A DNA stretch of 64,000 nt from Gigaspora margarita (Eukaryota; Glomeromycota; Glomeromycetes; Diversisporales; Gigasporaceae). The position numbers were made by a program, and so were the translations under genes. The stretch is from the NCBI GenBank assembly GCA_009809945.1, contig WTPW01000088.1:506449-570448 (forward strand), in the 5' to 3' direction. Shown here one piece after another: positions 37,679 to 49,359 of the stretch (positions within the stretch are counted from its first letter, which is position 1; every line of letters begins with the position of its first letter). Under the pieces are notes generated by a model. It searched no databases. It saw only the letters and a program-made list of their open reading frames with translations, and was not told where the DNA came from.

Positions 37679-38214
37679 TAGTAGTTGTATTACTGTGATA
37701 ACAAACCCTGATATACTTAAAATTGATCTTATAACTCGAATTTTTACATAGTAATAAATAATTAAATCTTTATATATAATATTTGAGTATTTATAAACAT
37801 ATTTATAAAAAATTTTGCTAATTTAATTTAATATTTTTTAAAAAAATTTTAATTACTTGATAAAGATACAACAAATGTTACTTCACGTTGTCATATCGAA
37901 ACCTGATTTTATATGTAGTAAATCTCATTTATGTCAATTATAAAAAACTTTTCTATCATCATTTTTTGAAATTTACTCTAATGATAAAGCAATTTCCCAG
38001 CATCTTAATGATCAAAAGAATTGATATAAACAGAGAAGCCTTTCATGATGAGATAAATTTAAAAATTATATTGTAAAAACAGACCAAACTTACTAAAAGT
38101 TTTAGTAAAAAAAAAAGGTCAGGCAAGATTAAATCTTATGTTTCGTCTGAGTAACCATTTTTTAGCCCTAAAGATGTATTCTCGATTTCACTACCTTGTT
38201 TATATTTCCTGCTT

Positions 38215-41200
38215 TTATTTAAATGCAGAAGATAATGATGACTTGGTTAAATCTTCTATCAATTCATCTTCAGCACTAAGTTTAGTTTTGTCAAAATCAT
38301 CTTTTAAATCTTTAAGAGTTTTAATCTTGTTAAAAGTTATAGTTTCTGCTTCTTTTAGAAAGTCATAAGGGAATAAAACTAAATATCCCTTAATATCTTC
38401 TAATTTTTGAATTTTACTTTCATCGTATACATGGCCTAACGGAACTTTGCTTGATTTCGGTGCAAAGTTTTCATAATCAGACTGTGTTTTAACTATTTGA
38501 AAAAAAAAATAATTAATTTAAAATTAATATAATTTAAAAATGTTGCAAGTCTATGAAAAGAATAATTACCATCGTCACTAGGTAAACAGTGAAAAACTTC
38601 ATTGTAAATCTTTGTATTTTCTTCAGCTGTGCTTCTCCACAATTTGAAGAACTCGTCACTAACAGGGTCTTCTAATTTTTTTTCATCATCTGTTTTAAGG
38701 AGACAAGATTCACTTTCAATATGTAACGGTGGGGGATAGCAGTAGCGAGTAACTTTTGAAAAATCATCATCAGAATCTTGAAGCAATCCTAAATATTCTT
38801 TAAACAAATGTCTTCTTAGCGATACTGCAAATTTACTAGCTTTGAACTGTTTAATGAAATAAATAAAGGTAAATTTGTGGGGTTTGAATATATTTTAAAG
38901 TAATAATTAAAGTTAATGCTTACAGATTTTCCTGCCAATTTTGAGTCAACTTCGTCAGTGTCTTTAATGATTGCTGCGATTTCTGAGTCATGTCTTCCTA
39001 ATAGAGATCTATCATTTAAGTTGGCTGTAAAAAATATATATATTTATGTTTAATAATATTCTTTAATACAATAATAAAAAAAAATAATACATCACAAAAA
39101 AATTTACCAGACCCGCAAATAACGATTTGATCATCCACGATCATAAGTTTAGAATGTATATAAATTTGCTCTGTAACAATCGGGTTTTTGTCATAATTAG
39201 CTCCTTTCGGATAAAGTTTTTTGAAAAATTTTTGGCATGTCTCAGATATAATATTGGTTTTGCTTTTTGCTTTTTTAATAGCTTCAGAATCGATTTTAGC
39301 ATAGGTACGTAAACCGTAAAAAGATATATAATCTTCTGGATTAATATCAGCTTTTTTGAGTTGCCCCCAAATTGAATCATCAAATTTATCATCACCACGA
39401 CATATTGTGCGGTATTGAAGATCCATCGTTAGTCTTGAATAAAATATTATGAATGAAAAAAAATATTATAATTGACTTAATTGGACACAATTCTTTTTCT
39501 ATTTGTTAAAATAATCCCTTTTTTAGCAAATTATTTACCGTAGAATCGCAGAAGACACTGATCCTTCATCGAATTGACCTTCATACCCTGGAATCAATGG
39601 GATCATAACAATAACTCGAAATTTCTCTTTGAGTCTATGGGCTTTTATAATTCGTCTTACAAGTGCCTTTTAAAAAAGAATAAACTTAATCACTCAACAC
39701 ATCTTTTCGATTTAATGATAAGAAAAAGCAGATGTAAAATACCTTTCCAATCTTGTTATAAAATATAGCGCCGTTATGAGTTGCCGTATCTATTGAGTTT
39801 TAAGGTAAATAAGTCAATTATTCATTATCTGTTGCATCTATATATAATCCAACCAAAAACAGATATGATAATTACTGAAAAATTGGTTTTCAATGTAAAT
39901 AAAGTGGTTTGCATTTACGATAGTGTGCACATATGCATGGTGAATTGATTTCTAAAAATTCCCATATATAAAACATGAGACAAACAGTTTCCATGAGATG
40001 AAAGTCAATGTATATTTATTGAGAAAATATTTTACTTACCTCGAGCTCAATTCCAAGACTCCATTTACAAGCACTTCTTAAAATTTGCACAGAACATGTG
40101 CCTTTTAAAGGATCAACCTTAGCAGTTTCATTAAAATATTTATACGTTCTGATCCCTCGATTCTCACTGGTAACAGATTCTTTTAAAAATGGATACTTAG
40201 AGTATTCTCTCGCTTTTCTGGATTTCATAAAGTTCCAACGTTGTATGAAATGATTTGCAACATCCACCGCAGGATCTCCAATCTTTAGTACAAGTTTAGT
40301 AAATGGAACATTAATATGAATGCACGTATTATTACTTACTATAGTTTTGAAGAAAAGTTTAAAACTTACGAATCCGATAGATATGTCATGCCACGGCAGA
40401 CGAGCCGAGATTTCCTTACAAATCCAAACAATTTTCCATTTTTGAACTAGAAAAGTAAATTCAAGTTCGTAATACAAAAAAAGAAACTTTTGATAATAAT
40501 TTAGTTTTAACTAATACCTTCTTCAAAATCTTTGATCCTAACATTATTATAATCTTGACCAGGCCAAACTTCAGAAAAATTTGCAATTGTCGGAAAATCT
40601 GCTAATGAGTGAGCGTGGGTGTCATATCGACCAAAACACAAATCTAGTCCACCGATGAAGGCAGTATGTCTATCGATAACTACTATTTTCTTTTTAATTG
40701 AATTTAAATTAAGTCATTTAAAATAAAAGTATTATGAATTTCTGGTTTAGATACCTCATGATGCTAATAAGTATACAATGTTGCGAGAACAATAAATCAC
40801 GTTAGAACACTTCTTTTTTAACCAAATAACCGAACATCCAAATATAACATGTATTTACGGTCCAAAATGAATCAGGATCTGTCTCTGGATGGTTAATTTT
40901 AATATTTCTTGGAAAAACTCTATTCCAAAGCCAATGAAATCCCCATTCGACATCCGTCCAAAAACCTCTTTCAGCATGCCTAAGCACTAATTCATGTCGA
41001 AATTATAACATTTTTATTCAATTATTGTTATAAAAGAAATAATTTGAATCGCTTTTTTTTTTTCTTACCAATAATATTTGGATGTTTCATCAACGCACTT
41101 TCAGCATGTTTGGAGTTCAAATACAGAATTATCGGATTCTCATCGTACCAAACAACATAAATCTTGACACCTTCACTAGCCTTTTTTATTAATAGCTCAT

Positions 41201-41677
41201 CAAGGCGATAATTTTCGTTATGTGCAAGAGGTCTTCTAAGATACTTTTTAATGGCAAATTTTATACATCAAATATATGATTTGTATAAACTTTCATTTTA
41301 ATAAAATTAGAGATTTGACCCACTGCTAATACTCAACCTGAGTATAATTAAATAATCTAGTCATCCAATATCATCTATTCAGGTTTATAACGTAATTTCT
41401 ACTCAGGGTTAATGATGCCTGACGAAACTGACGAAATCTGACGAAATTGGTTTTTAAATTCGTCTTATAGTTTCGTCAGGTATCTATTCTCAGGGTCCAA
41501 TCACTAATAAAAACTTACTAGTTCTGGAGAAAGCCACCAATCTTCAATAAAAATTTCATCTCTTGCGGCCATTAAGGTTTCCGACACCGCATAAAAATAA
41601 TCCTTTCCATCAACATACCATTTCGCATAAACATTTTCTTTAGGACTTGCAAATGAGCCGTAAGGATTTGTCTCCAT
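38215..41677 (-). CDS. phospholipase D (PX/PH-less fungal type), 14 exons
   Basis: Hydrolyses phosphatidylcholine to phosphatidic acid and choline, probably at cytosolic membrane faces. Exons, reading downward: 41519-41677, 41069-41243, 40859-40986, 40755-40763, 40518-40689, 40370-40446, 40040-40282, 39876-39951, 39743-39789, 39539-39666, 39108-39433, 38924-39024, 38570-38846, 38215-38492. All phases agree, giving ~731 aa. It starts directly with the catalytic region (AKWYVDGKDYFYAVSE, IEDWWLSPEL), without PX or PH domains. HKD motif 1 is HHEKIVVID (H156, K158, D163) followed by GGLDLCFGRYD. HKD motif 2 is HSKLMIVDD (H498, K500, D505) followed by GSANLNDRS. Both are intact, so activity is likely. 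HHE is encoded by a 9-nt exon. Intron 1 contains a 79-bp hAT-like MITE. Start: first ATG of the conserved frame; no better upstream one was seen. Confidence 0.93.
41410..41488. mobile_element. 79-bp hAT-like mini-MITE in intron 1 of phospholipase D
   Basis: TAATGATGCCTGACGAAAC at left and an inverted GTTTCGTCAGG..ATC at right are flanked by exact CTCAGGGT octamers (41402-41409, 41489-41496). The whole element is little more than its two ends with GACGAAA words between. Longer arrays with the same start lie at 16278 and 44992. Confidence 0.8.
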
Positions 41678-41788
41678 TGTCGTTAAATTACTAATTTACG
41701 ATAAAGATAGAGCAATGGAAGCTCTCTTAAGAAGTTTCATTGACTACATTGCACATAAGCAATTAAATGTTTAGTCTGCATAATATTG

Positions 41789-41914
41789 TCTCAAGAGTAG
41801 AGTGTAATTACGTTATTGTGTAACCATTTTGAATGGCTAAAAATTTTTTTTAGCCAATCAGACTTGTTATCTTGCGACGGCACGGGTTACTATGACGTAA
41901 TTACGCTCTTATCC
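41789..41914. repeat. inverted repeat around GTAATTACGT
   Basis: AGAGTGTAATTACGTTAT pairs with ATGACGTAATTACGCTCTTA, about 80 bp apart, with an inner TGGCTAAAAA/TTTTTAGCCA hairpin. Probably a small MITE just upstream of the phospholipase D gene. Confidence 0.55.
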
Positions 41915-41921
41915 TTAAGCC

Positions 41922-42051
41922 CATTGTTGGCAATTTTATCGACCAAACCAAACTTGTATGGCTTAGTGGCCAAAGTCGTGTGAACTTATTGAATTGGCCG
42001 CTTTTTGTCCGGCCAAAATTTTCTTTGGCCGGTAAAATTGCCAACACTGAG
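41922..42051. mobile_element. short hAT-like MITE, GGCCAA words
   Basis: CATTGTTGGCAATTTTATCG and its inverted right end (CCGGTAAAATTGCCAACACTG) are flanked by CCTTAAGCC on both sides (41913-41921, 42052-42060), with two extra bases at the right end. Interior made of GGCCAAA/TTTGGCC words. Confidence 0.65.
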
Positions 42052-42059
42052 CCTTAAGC

Positions 42060-43090
42060 CTCTTGCTAATAATTAGGTATGTATTTCAATGATATCTGTA
42101 ATAAACTAGCCATTAGGTATGCCACAATATATAGTATCATTAGACCATTTTAAGTACACCAAAGAATATAGTTAGTAAGCGATGTTGCATGCTACATAAT
42201 ACTGGATAATACGATGCAAGTTGCCTAAAATTTAAAAAATGTACATACTGTAGAAGTTATTATTATTTAATATTGATCATGTTATTTCAATAACAATCAC
42301 TTTATAGTGTTACGGGGTGAATCGTACGATCAATAATCTACTCTAATATATAGAATTATGCGATAAGGCAACTCGGCAGAGGCATGATGTTGGTAATTTG
42401 GGTCATATAATAGAAGGGAAATTATTATAGGATTAGTGAGCTTATGTGTCCTACCTCGCATTAAGTGTTGTAACTAAATTACGTTTCTTTTATTAACTTA
42501 AAGGATTAATTAGGCTTAAACATAGCTCACCTTATTTCATAGTGGCGCGATCTTTAATCATGACATCAGATGATAAATTATCTAACTCCACAGTTGAATT
42601 TGTGGTACTTTTATCCCGTGACAATAGATACTTGATCCTATCAAAATCAATAGCCTTTTATAAAATCTAATAGTTTATTACGTTTTAAATTCAATACAAA
42701 GTCTGTTCACCACGCATAATATTATACAGAATTGCATAATGCATCATGCGACGCAATGTTGCATATGTGAAGCAAGGACAAAAAAAAAAAATTTGCATTC
42801 GCACATCTCTAACTATAGTATCCTAATTATGGAAGAGGTTACTATAATAGGGGACATTTTACATAGCTTCAATATTAGGTCATACAAAACTTAATGAATC
42901 AGTTTTCATAAAGTTTTTAAAAGTGATCCGGTTTTTAATTTTATTTTCAAAAAGCTTCATATATAAAAAACTTATAAAAATTTTTTATAGATTTTTTAAA
43001 AAATCTCTCCCGAATAGTAAATATACTTAAAAAATTTTTTAAGTTTGTAAAAATTGACCGAATGGGTTATGAAATCCGATTTATTAAATC
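42060..43090. other. no gene seen
   Basis: AT-rich spacer; phrases such as GGGGTGAATCGTACG and a poly-A tract at 42780 but no exon or defined element. Confidence 0.4.
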
Positions 43091-43096
43091 TGTATC

Positions 43097-43359
43097 TAGT
43101 GTTCCAAATCGAAAATCGATTAATCGACGATTAATCGATTGGCTTTTCTAATATGCGATTAATCGATTAATCGATCAATCGAAATATATGATTACCTTTT
43201 TTTTTTTAACTATTTCTTCGCTCAAAAAATTTTGTATTTATTCACTATAGTAATCGATTAGTCGATTAATCGATTAGTTGGTGCAATCAATCAATCGATT
43301 ATTAAAAAAATTTTTATCCGATTAATCGATTGCATTTTTTGATCCGATTTGGAACACTA
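43097..43359. mobile_element. hAT-like MITE, ATCGATTA array
   Basis: Perfect 15-bp inverted ends TAGTGTTCCAAATCG are flanked by TCTGTATC/TCTGTATA (7 of 8). Interior consists of overlapping ATTAATCGATTAATCG words in both halves, separated by an AT-rich core. No ORF. Confidence 0.87.
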
Positions 43360-43721
43360 TCTGTATAGACTTATTTCATAAGGATTTCGAATCTACTATA
43401 TGAATATATTTAACTCGAATAATGCCTGGGTCTTTTTCAATTTTCTGAGTCATGAAAATTGACCTGAGTAAAAAGAATTAAATTATAAGAAAATAGCTGT
43501 AGATACCTTAATCGTTATATTCATTAAACTAGCACAAATAAAACCAAATTGATGTGGCAAATAATTTTCCGCAGATAAATGATCATTAAAATCATAGACC
43601 AAATTGATGTGTATAAAAATTAAATAGAGTTGAATTGTAAATATTTCGAATAATAAATAAACATTATATTTAAAACAAATCAACGTGAATAAGAAAAAAT
43701 TAAATTAGAGATGAATAATTT

Positions 43722-44276
43722 AGTGAGTTAGTGATGTCCAAAAAATTTTGCACGTCGTGTAACCCGAGCCACTCCGACCTAAATAATTTTGCTCGAAATC
43801 ACCAAATTTTAGCAAGTCTGAAATGTGTGCCAGGTTAGTGCCAGACTACCAATCAGATTTCAAGATCAGGATAATTACACGAACAAAAAATTCAAAACGA
43901 ACGCTCGTCTTGCCAAATAATCAAAAATTTGCATAAGAAATCACCTCCCATGATTTAATTAAAAGTTTTCCTTGAACGATATTACTATATATTTGGCTAA
44001 CCCTTAATACAAGGCTAACCTTAACATTAATGAATTTTAAGAATTTTGCACATTTCGGATGTGCGATCGGCAACATGCATAACCTGGCACACATTTCAGA
44101 CGTGCCAAATTTTACTAAAAAACCTGCTAACCGTGTACTAAGTAAAATTACTTAATTGTAATTTTGCTATATATTACAAAGCTAGTATTAATGCTCCGCA
44201 GGTTCGATCCGAGGTCTCGCCGGAGTGGCTCGGGTTACACGACGTGCAAAATTTTTTGGACACCACTAACTTACTA
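43722..44276. mobile_element. MULE-like MITE, 9-bp duplication, long TIRs
   Basis: About 55-60 bp inverted arms (landmarks GTTAGTG.TGTCC, AAAAAATTTTGCACGTCGTG, GAGCCACTCCG) are flanked by the exact 9-mer GAATAATTT (43713-43721, 44277-44285). Nine-base duplications with long arms are typical of Mutator-like elements. Inner second pair AAATGTGTGCCAGGTT/AACCTGGCACACATTT suggests a nested element. No transposase. Confidence 0.87.
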
Positions 44277-44285
44277 GAATAATTT

Positions 44286-44990
44286 GTCAGAAATACTTTC
44301 GATTAAAAACGATTGATATGTTCACAGAGACAGACTAAGGGTGCTCTGAAGTATCCCCCTCAACGTGATTAGATAATGATCGAGGTTATGCACAAGTAAT
44401 ATAATTAATTGAGATAATTTACAGCACTTTGCTAAGTTTCATGTTACAATACGCAAATATTAAATTTTAGCTAATCAGCACAACTCTGCGATGAAAGAAA
44501 AGTTGATCTCGACAATTTTTCTTTAATCGTGGTGATAACTTACTCGACCGGCTAACCTATTTTTCATTAATTGAAAATTTAGGCTGACCTATTAACTTAG
44601 GTGTTTGAGGGGCACCCTAAATCTATGTGAATAAAAGGAATTATAAAAATTTAACCAGCGAATAATATAAATAAACAGAATCAATTAGGCAAATCATTAT
44701 AATCATAAATAACTGGTCATTATAATCATAATCAAATTAACGGTTTTCAGAAATAAGAGCTTAAAAATAAATTTACCTGCTTTACTTGAAGAGGCTACTC
44801 AAAGCTTAGTTTTGAAATTCTTTGCTAAGAAATAATTAGAGATAAAAAGCTGATTTGGTTGAATTTAATCAATTTATGATGTTTTTTTATTTATTTTGTG
44901 AATCCGTTGAGTCTCATGTTTATAATATAGGTAATCATCTATTATAATTTTGTGAAACTTATTTAATAATACTTTTTTAATATCTGTCTG
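44286..44990. other. spacer with a further inverted pair
   Basis: GGGTGCTCTGAAGTATCCCC (near 44339) and GGGGCACCCTAAATC (near 44610) suggest another ~290-bp TIR element, AAGGGTGCTC../..GGGGCACCCT; target duplication not resolved. No gene. Confidence 0.4.
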
Positions 44991-44991
44991 G

Positions 44992-45195
44992 GCTAATGAT
45001 GCCTGACGAAATTGTTTTTCGATGACGAATATGTCGTCATGGTTTCATCATGACGAAACCTTGACGATTGACAAAACCCCTGACGGTTGATGAAACCTAT
45101 GACGAATTGACAAAACCTATGACTAATTGACGAAACCTATGACGTATTGACGAAACCCTTCTAACGATTGATGAAACATTGGCAACCGATTCAGC
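44992..45195. repeat. GACGAAACC array (hAT-MITE family remnant)
   Basis: Begins TAATGATGCCTGACGAAATT, same left end as 41410, then ~15 GACGAAAC-like words with slight decay. No matching right end. Confidence 0.6.
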
Positions 45196-45359
45196 CAGCA
45201 ATTAAACAACAAGCTTCTATATAATGATCTTTAAATACACTAAACCTTAAATTGTTTCAAAAACATGATATTTCATTATAAGGTTTCATTGGCCTTTTCT
45301 TTTTTCTTCTTTCGCACATTCAAATAGTCAAAATTTGTTCACGCATTTATTTTCATCGA

Positions 45360-45840
45360 CCCTGTAAGAAAGTTGTACCGGATAGGCACGGATATCCACG
45401 TTAATACGCATGAGCTTGTGGAACGGATTGAGGACCGGATTTGTATGTATGTGGGACCGTTTGCCCGTGCATTTCGGACCGTAATTGGACCGGGTTTTGC
45501 GGCACTTTACTAATCTAAAATCCACGGATTTTGGCACGGATTTTAAGAACATTTTGGGCCGTTTGCACGTGCATTTTGGAATATAATTGGATCGGATTTT
45601 GTGCCACTTTACGTGCTATTACGAAATATGTGCTATTACATGAAACAGTTCTATGCGTGTCATTTCGAATACGTGCCAACACTACACACGTGTTAATATG
45701 GCATGAAAAACGTGCATATATGTGTCACCACGAGACGTGCCATTACATATATCGTGCATGAGCGTGCCACCGTGGACGTGCTATTCCGAACATTCCCGAC
45801 GCCAACGCGTGCCACACCCCGGTCCACATTTCTTACAGGG
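45360..45840. mobile_element. CCCTGTAAGAAA TIR element with 3-bp duplication
   Basis: CCCTGTAAGAAAG.TGTACCGG at left pairs with CCGG.TCCACATTTCTTACAGGG at right, flanked by CGA on both sides. CpG-rich interior full of ACGTGCCA words. Best-preserved relative of 18471-18879 and same family as 33086-34353. Overlapping ORFs on both strands (45328-45923) are chance frames in CpG-rich sequence. Confidence 0.82.
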
Positions 45841-46870
45841 CGATTCTGAATCAGCCCGAATAGATTTCGAACATGTGCGAAAGAGCGAAAGAAGGAAGAG
45901 ACATGAAAATACTTGAAACTCAATGTTTAGATCGACCTTGGTGCACTAATTAAAAGTGACGGGAAAGAAATATTGCATATAATGAGCACCAATCTATCGT
46001 TGTAGTCTCCAACACTAACACCCTTACCCACAAAATTTAATTTCCTTTTTTGATTTTTTATTCGTAAATAAGTAAAAACACGATGGATAATAATAATAAT
46101 GTAATGGGTATCTTGGGTTCAGTCAGCTAGGTCAGCTATCGGTCAGCTATCATCGACTATCGGCTAGTAGCCGGCTATAGCCGATAAATTACTTAATCAA
46201 TTTTTCAATCAAACATATAAACAAGTACCCTAGCCATAGCATAGCGAAAAAAAGTTCGGGTAACATGGCATAAACAGCAATCAAAATAATCAAAATATTA
46301 AAGATCTGATCTACATTTTCAAAATCTAATTCTGGTCAAATTTGTCGATCATTTAGCCTATTTAAAACTCATCCTCAATAGGCCAAACGATCTGCAAATT
46401 TGACCAGTATTACTGTAGATAGTTTTGAAAATGTAGATCGGTCCATACTGTAACTATTAATGTGGGAGAGCGTATACGTTTTACCAATTTAACTCTAATA
46501 GCTACTAGGAGATAAGATTCTGATTTACTTGAATAAAGGTCTCTTTAGCACTACACTAGCTTACTCGAGAGAATTTCTCTACCTAGACTATTGTATTGTA
46601 TTGCGTTGTGTTGGATTCTATTGTATTATGTTGTATTATGTATCTTTTATTGAAGTCAAATTCATTCGTTTATATACATTTGAATTTAATATACAACACG
46701 TTAATGTGCTGTTTTGCACATCAAGTGTTGTTTAACATGCTACGTGATAGTACAACTAAGCATAGCATGTTGATGTTCTATTGAGAATGTTTATAATCCG
46801 TGCCCTTAACATGCATACGTGCTAACACGTTAACATGTTATGAAGATTTTATGAAAAAGGGGTAATTATA
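45841..46870. other. spacer with GTCAGCTA array; no gene
   Basis: About 46118-46195 is a run of GGTCAGCTA/CGGCTA words in both orientations, like the interiors of the hAT-like elements, but ends are not found. ATTTTCAAAA.CTA and AGATCGGTCC near 46310-46450 form a loose inverted pair. TCTGATTTACTTGAATAAA at 46518 repeats the string at 19285. The ORFs at 46529 and 46596 have no support. Confidence 0.4.
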
Positions 46871-46871
46871 G

Positions 46872-46998
46872 TGTTCTGACCTGGGTAAGTATCACCTGGG
46901 TCACCAGCAGATGGGCTGGTGACCTGGATTGAATTATGGTCCACCCAGGTGGTCAACCTGTGGGTCACCTGTGGGTTACCCACATAGGTGACCCATAT
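46872..46998. repeat. GGTGACCCA array, possible left end of a larger element
   Basis: Starts AGTGTTCTGACCTGGGT and continues as GGTCACCTGTGGGT words. A matching inverted stretch ending GGGTCAGAACACT lies at 54206-54219. Confidence 0.55.
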
Positions 46999-47010
46999 GG
47001 ATTGGTTATA

Positions 47011-47581
47011 CATGTCACTCTGGTTATACTGACAGCTGGATTAACCAACAGCTGGTTATATCAACACTTTTTTCAAAAAAAAATCTATAATATTAAAAAT
47101 TCATTGGTTATACCGACAATCATAAAAGATATTGATTATAACGACATACCGACAATTTTAATATTAAAAAATTATTTAAAATAATTTTTATTGCTGGATA
47201 TAGTGACAATTTTTATAAACTGACTGTCATTATAGAAGTACCAATCAAATTAATTTTTAAATTTGCTTTATGCTAAGCTTAGTATAAAACAATAAGCATA
47301 AAATAAATTCATTTCATCATTTTATGCAAATATATGATGAATTTATTTTATGCTAACAATAAAACAAATTTATTTTGTGCTAAAATAAATTCATTTTGCT
47401 AAGTTTATTATTTTTAGTATAAGCTTGGTGAAAACAAAAAAATTTACCTCTGCCTAAGCTGACATATCTACGCAATATCAATATAATATCAGTATAGATA
47501 GAGATGCTTATTAAACTGACATCTGGATATATCGACAATTTTTCCATTGCTGGAGAATGTCAATATAACCAGAGTGACATG
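47011..47581. mobile_element. mariner-like element, TA duplication
   Basis: CATGTCACTCTGGTTATA and TATAACCAGAGTGACATG are perfectly inverted, flanked by TA (47009-47010, 47582-47583). Interior AT-rich with TTATTTTATGCTAA repeats. The ORF at 46936 crosses its left end by chance. Confidence 0.8.
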
Positions 47582-47823
47582 TAATTAGGGATGTTATCCT
47601 GCTTGCTGAAACTCAGTCTGACCCTGCTTGGAACTGAACCCAATGGAACATGAGTTTATTTAGTCACATGATTTTTATTATTAAATTTTAGGGATGATGC
47701 TAAAATTGGATGATGCTGAAATCCACATGATCAGCATATCATCAGTTTTTCAGAAATTTTCAAAAATCATACAAACAATCAATCTACATGCAAACAATCA
47801 ATCTACACTACATAATGAAACCA

Positions 47824-48112
47824 ATCGAATGGGGTCAGTTGGAGTAGGGTTAATTCAATATATTCCTATATACTGCATAAATCACATTCTTGATATTTAT
47901 ATATAAAAGACCTTCTAACAGTATCAAAATGGCAACCCTAACCCTAGCTCTAAAACACAAGGCAAAATTTTTTTTTTGCTAGTGGTTTTATAGATGCTTT
48001 TTGCTTCATGGTTAGTGTTAGGGTTAGGTCACCTTTTTGATACAGTTAGAAGGTTTTTTATATATAAATATCAAGAATGCGATTTATGCAGCATATAGGC
48101 ATACTGACTGGT
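47824..48112. repeat. 290-bp foldback
   Basis: CTGCATAAATCACATTCTTG with TATTTATATATAAAAGACCT pairs with its inverted copy around 48050-48100. The loop near 47985 separates CCCTAACC and GGTTAGGG strings. Confidence 0.7.
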
Positions 48113-48614
48113 TATAGCAAGACCCCAAACAATCTATATAAGGTCATATTTGAATAATCACTAATAGAGGGCCTTTTTTTAAAAAAGGTTATATTTGAAA
48201 AGTAGGTATTGGATAAAAAGGTTATATTTGAAAACAGCTAATGGGCAAAAAGAGTATATTTAAAAGAATGCTAATAGGTAAGTTTTTATAAATATTATAT
48301 TTGAAATGTGGTAATAGAAATAGTGAGAGATGTGAAAATAGTAAGACATGAGTCTGGAGAGGTTTGTTTTTTTTGTTTCTTTTTAGAGAGTGTTGGTTCC
48401 ATTTGTTTTTTTTTTTTTTTTTTTTTAGAGTGTTTTTTGTAAGGTTTTTAGAAAGTGTTAGATTGAAAATTTTTTTTAAAAGCTTAGATTTCAAAAAAAG
48501 CTAACCAACTTTGAAATATAGCTGATATATACAAACTAAAACTGCTAACCAAAAAATTTTTACTATGATGCTCAAATATAATTTCACATAGATTGTTCAG
48601 GGTTCTGTTATAGC

Positions 48615-49160
48615 TATAGTTGGAGGCACAGAGGTTGGAGGCATGCTCTATGGGGCGTGCCTAGGTGCATGCCCTTTAACCAAAAGTCATGACCCTATTA
48701 TGTGATTTATAGCTAATATATAATTGGCTAATTTATCATTATGTTGATTTTAACAATTGACCAATCAGAATACAAATATCTTTTTATAGTAAATACTTTA
48801 TTTGCATCCATATTATTTTACCAACAATTACTTTATAGATAGCACATTTTATTGACAATTATTTACTGACAAGTTCATTTTACTGACAGCTTATTTACAA
48901 AAGCTCATTTTAGCAACAAATTTATTATAAATTAACTAACTTTAACTCTAATTCTGACCCTAATGATATTGACCAGAATTATTTTGTAAATGCTTCAGCA
49001 AAATAAACTGTCAGTAAAATGAACTTGTTGGTAATTGTTAGTAAAATGTATGTTTACAAAATGATTGTCAGTAGATCCTTTTTTATATCTAGAGAGGCAT
49101 GCCCTTCACAAAGGCATGCCCTGAGTCATGCCCCAAAAATTTGCTATGCTTCCAACCCTA
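48615..49160. mobile_element. hAT-like MITE, GGCATGCC words (decayed)
   Basis: Imperfect ends TATAGTTGGAGGCA and the complement TAGGGTTGGAAGCA are flanked by GTTATAGC/GATATAGC (6 of 8). Subterminal AGGCATGCCC words in both arms. Older than its neighbours. Confidence 0.5.
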
Positions 49161-49359
49161 GATATAGCATTTGATGTAATGTAGATCGATTGTTTACACA
49201 ATTTTTAGAAATTTTAGGAAATCTGATGATATAAAGATCATGTAGATTTCAGCATCATTTGATTTTAGCATCATCTCTGACATTAAATCATGCTCCAAAT
49301 GAGTTTGATAGATTGGTTGAGCAAGATTAATTTAGATTATAATTATGATAAATAATTAC

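Larger units (their letters stand above)
47690..49274. mobile_element. TIR element, GATGATGCTAAAATT ends
   Basis: GGGATGATGCTAAAATTGGA.. through GAAATCCACATGATC pairs with GATCATGTAGATTTC..GATTTTAGCATCATCTC (arms ~45 bp). The target duplication is unclear. It contains a ~290-bp palindrome (47824-48112) and the element at 48615-49160. The ORFs at 47694 (+) and 48222 (-) are not supported. Confidence 0.6.

Noticed and set aside
39127-39312. Plus-strand ORF inside the phospholipase D gene
   Set aside because: Antisense shadow of exon 11, which carries the second HKD motif.
45328-45923. Overlapping ORFs on both strands
   Set aside because: They arise from the CpG-rich TIR element at 45360-45840; no splice context or family.
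48222-48494. Lys/Asn-rich 90-codon minus ORF
   Set aside because: Low-complexity poly-T reading inside a TIR element.
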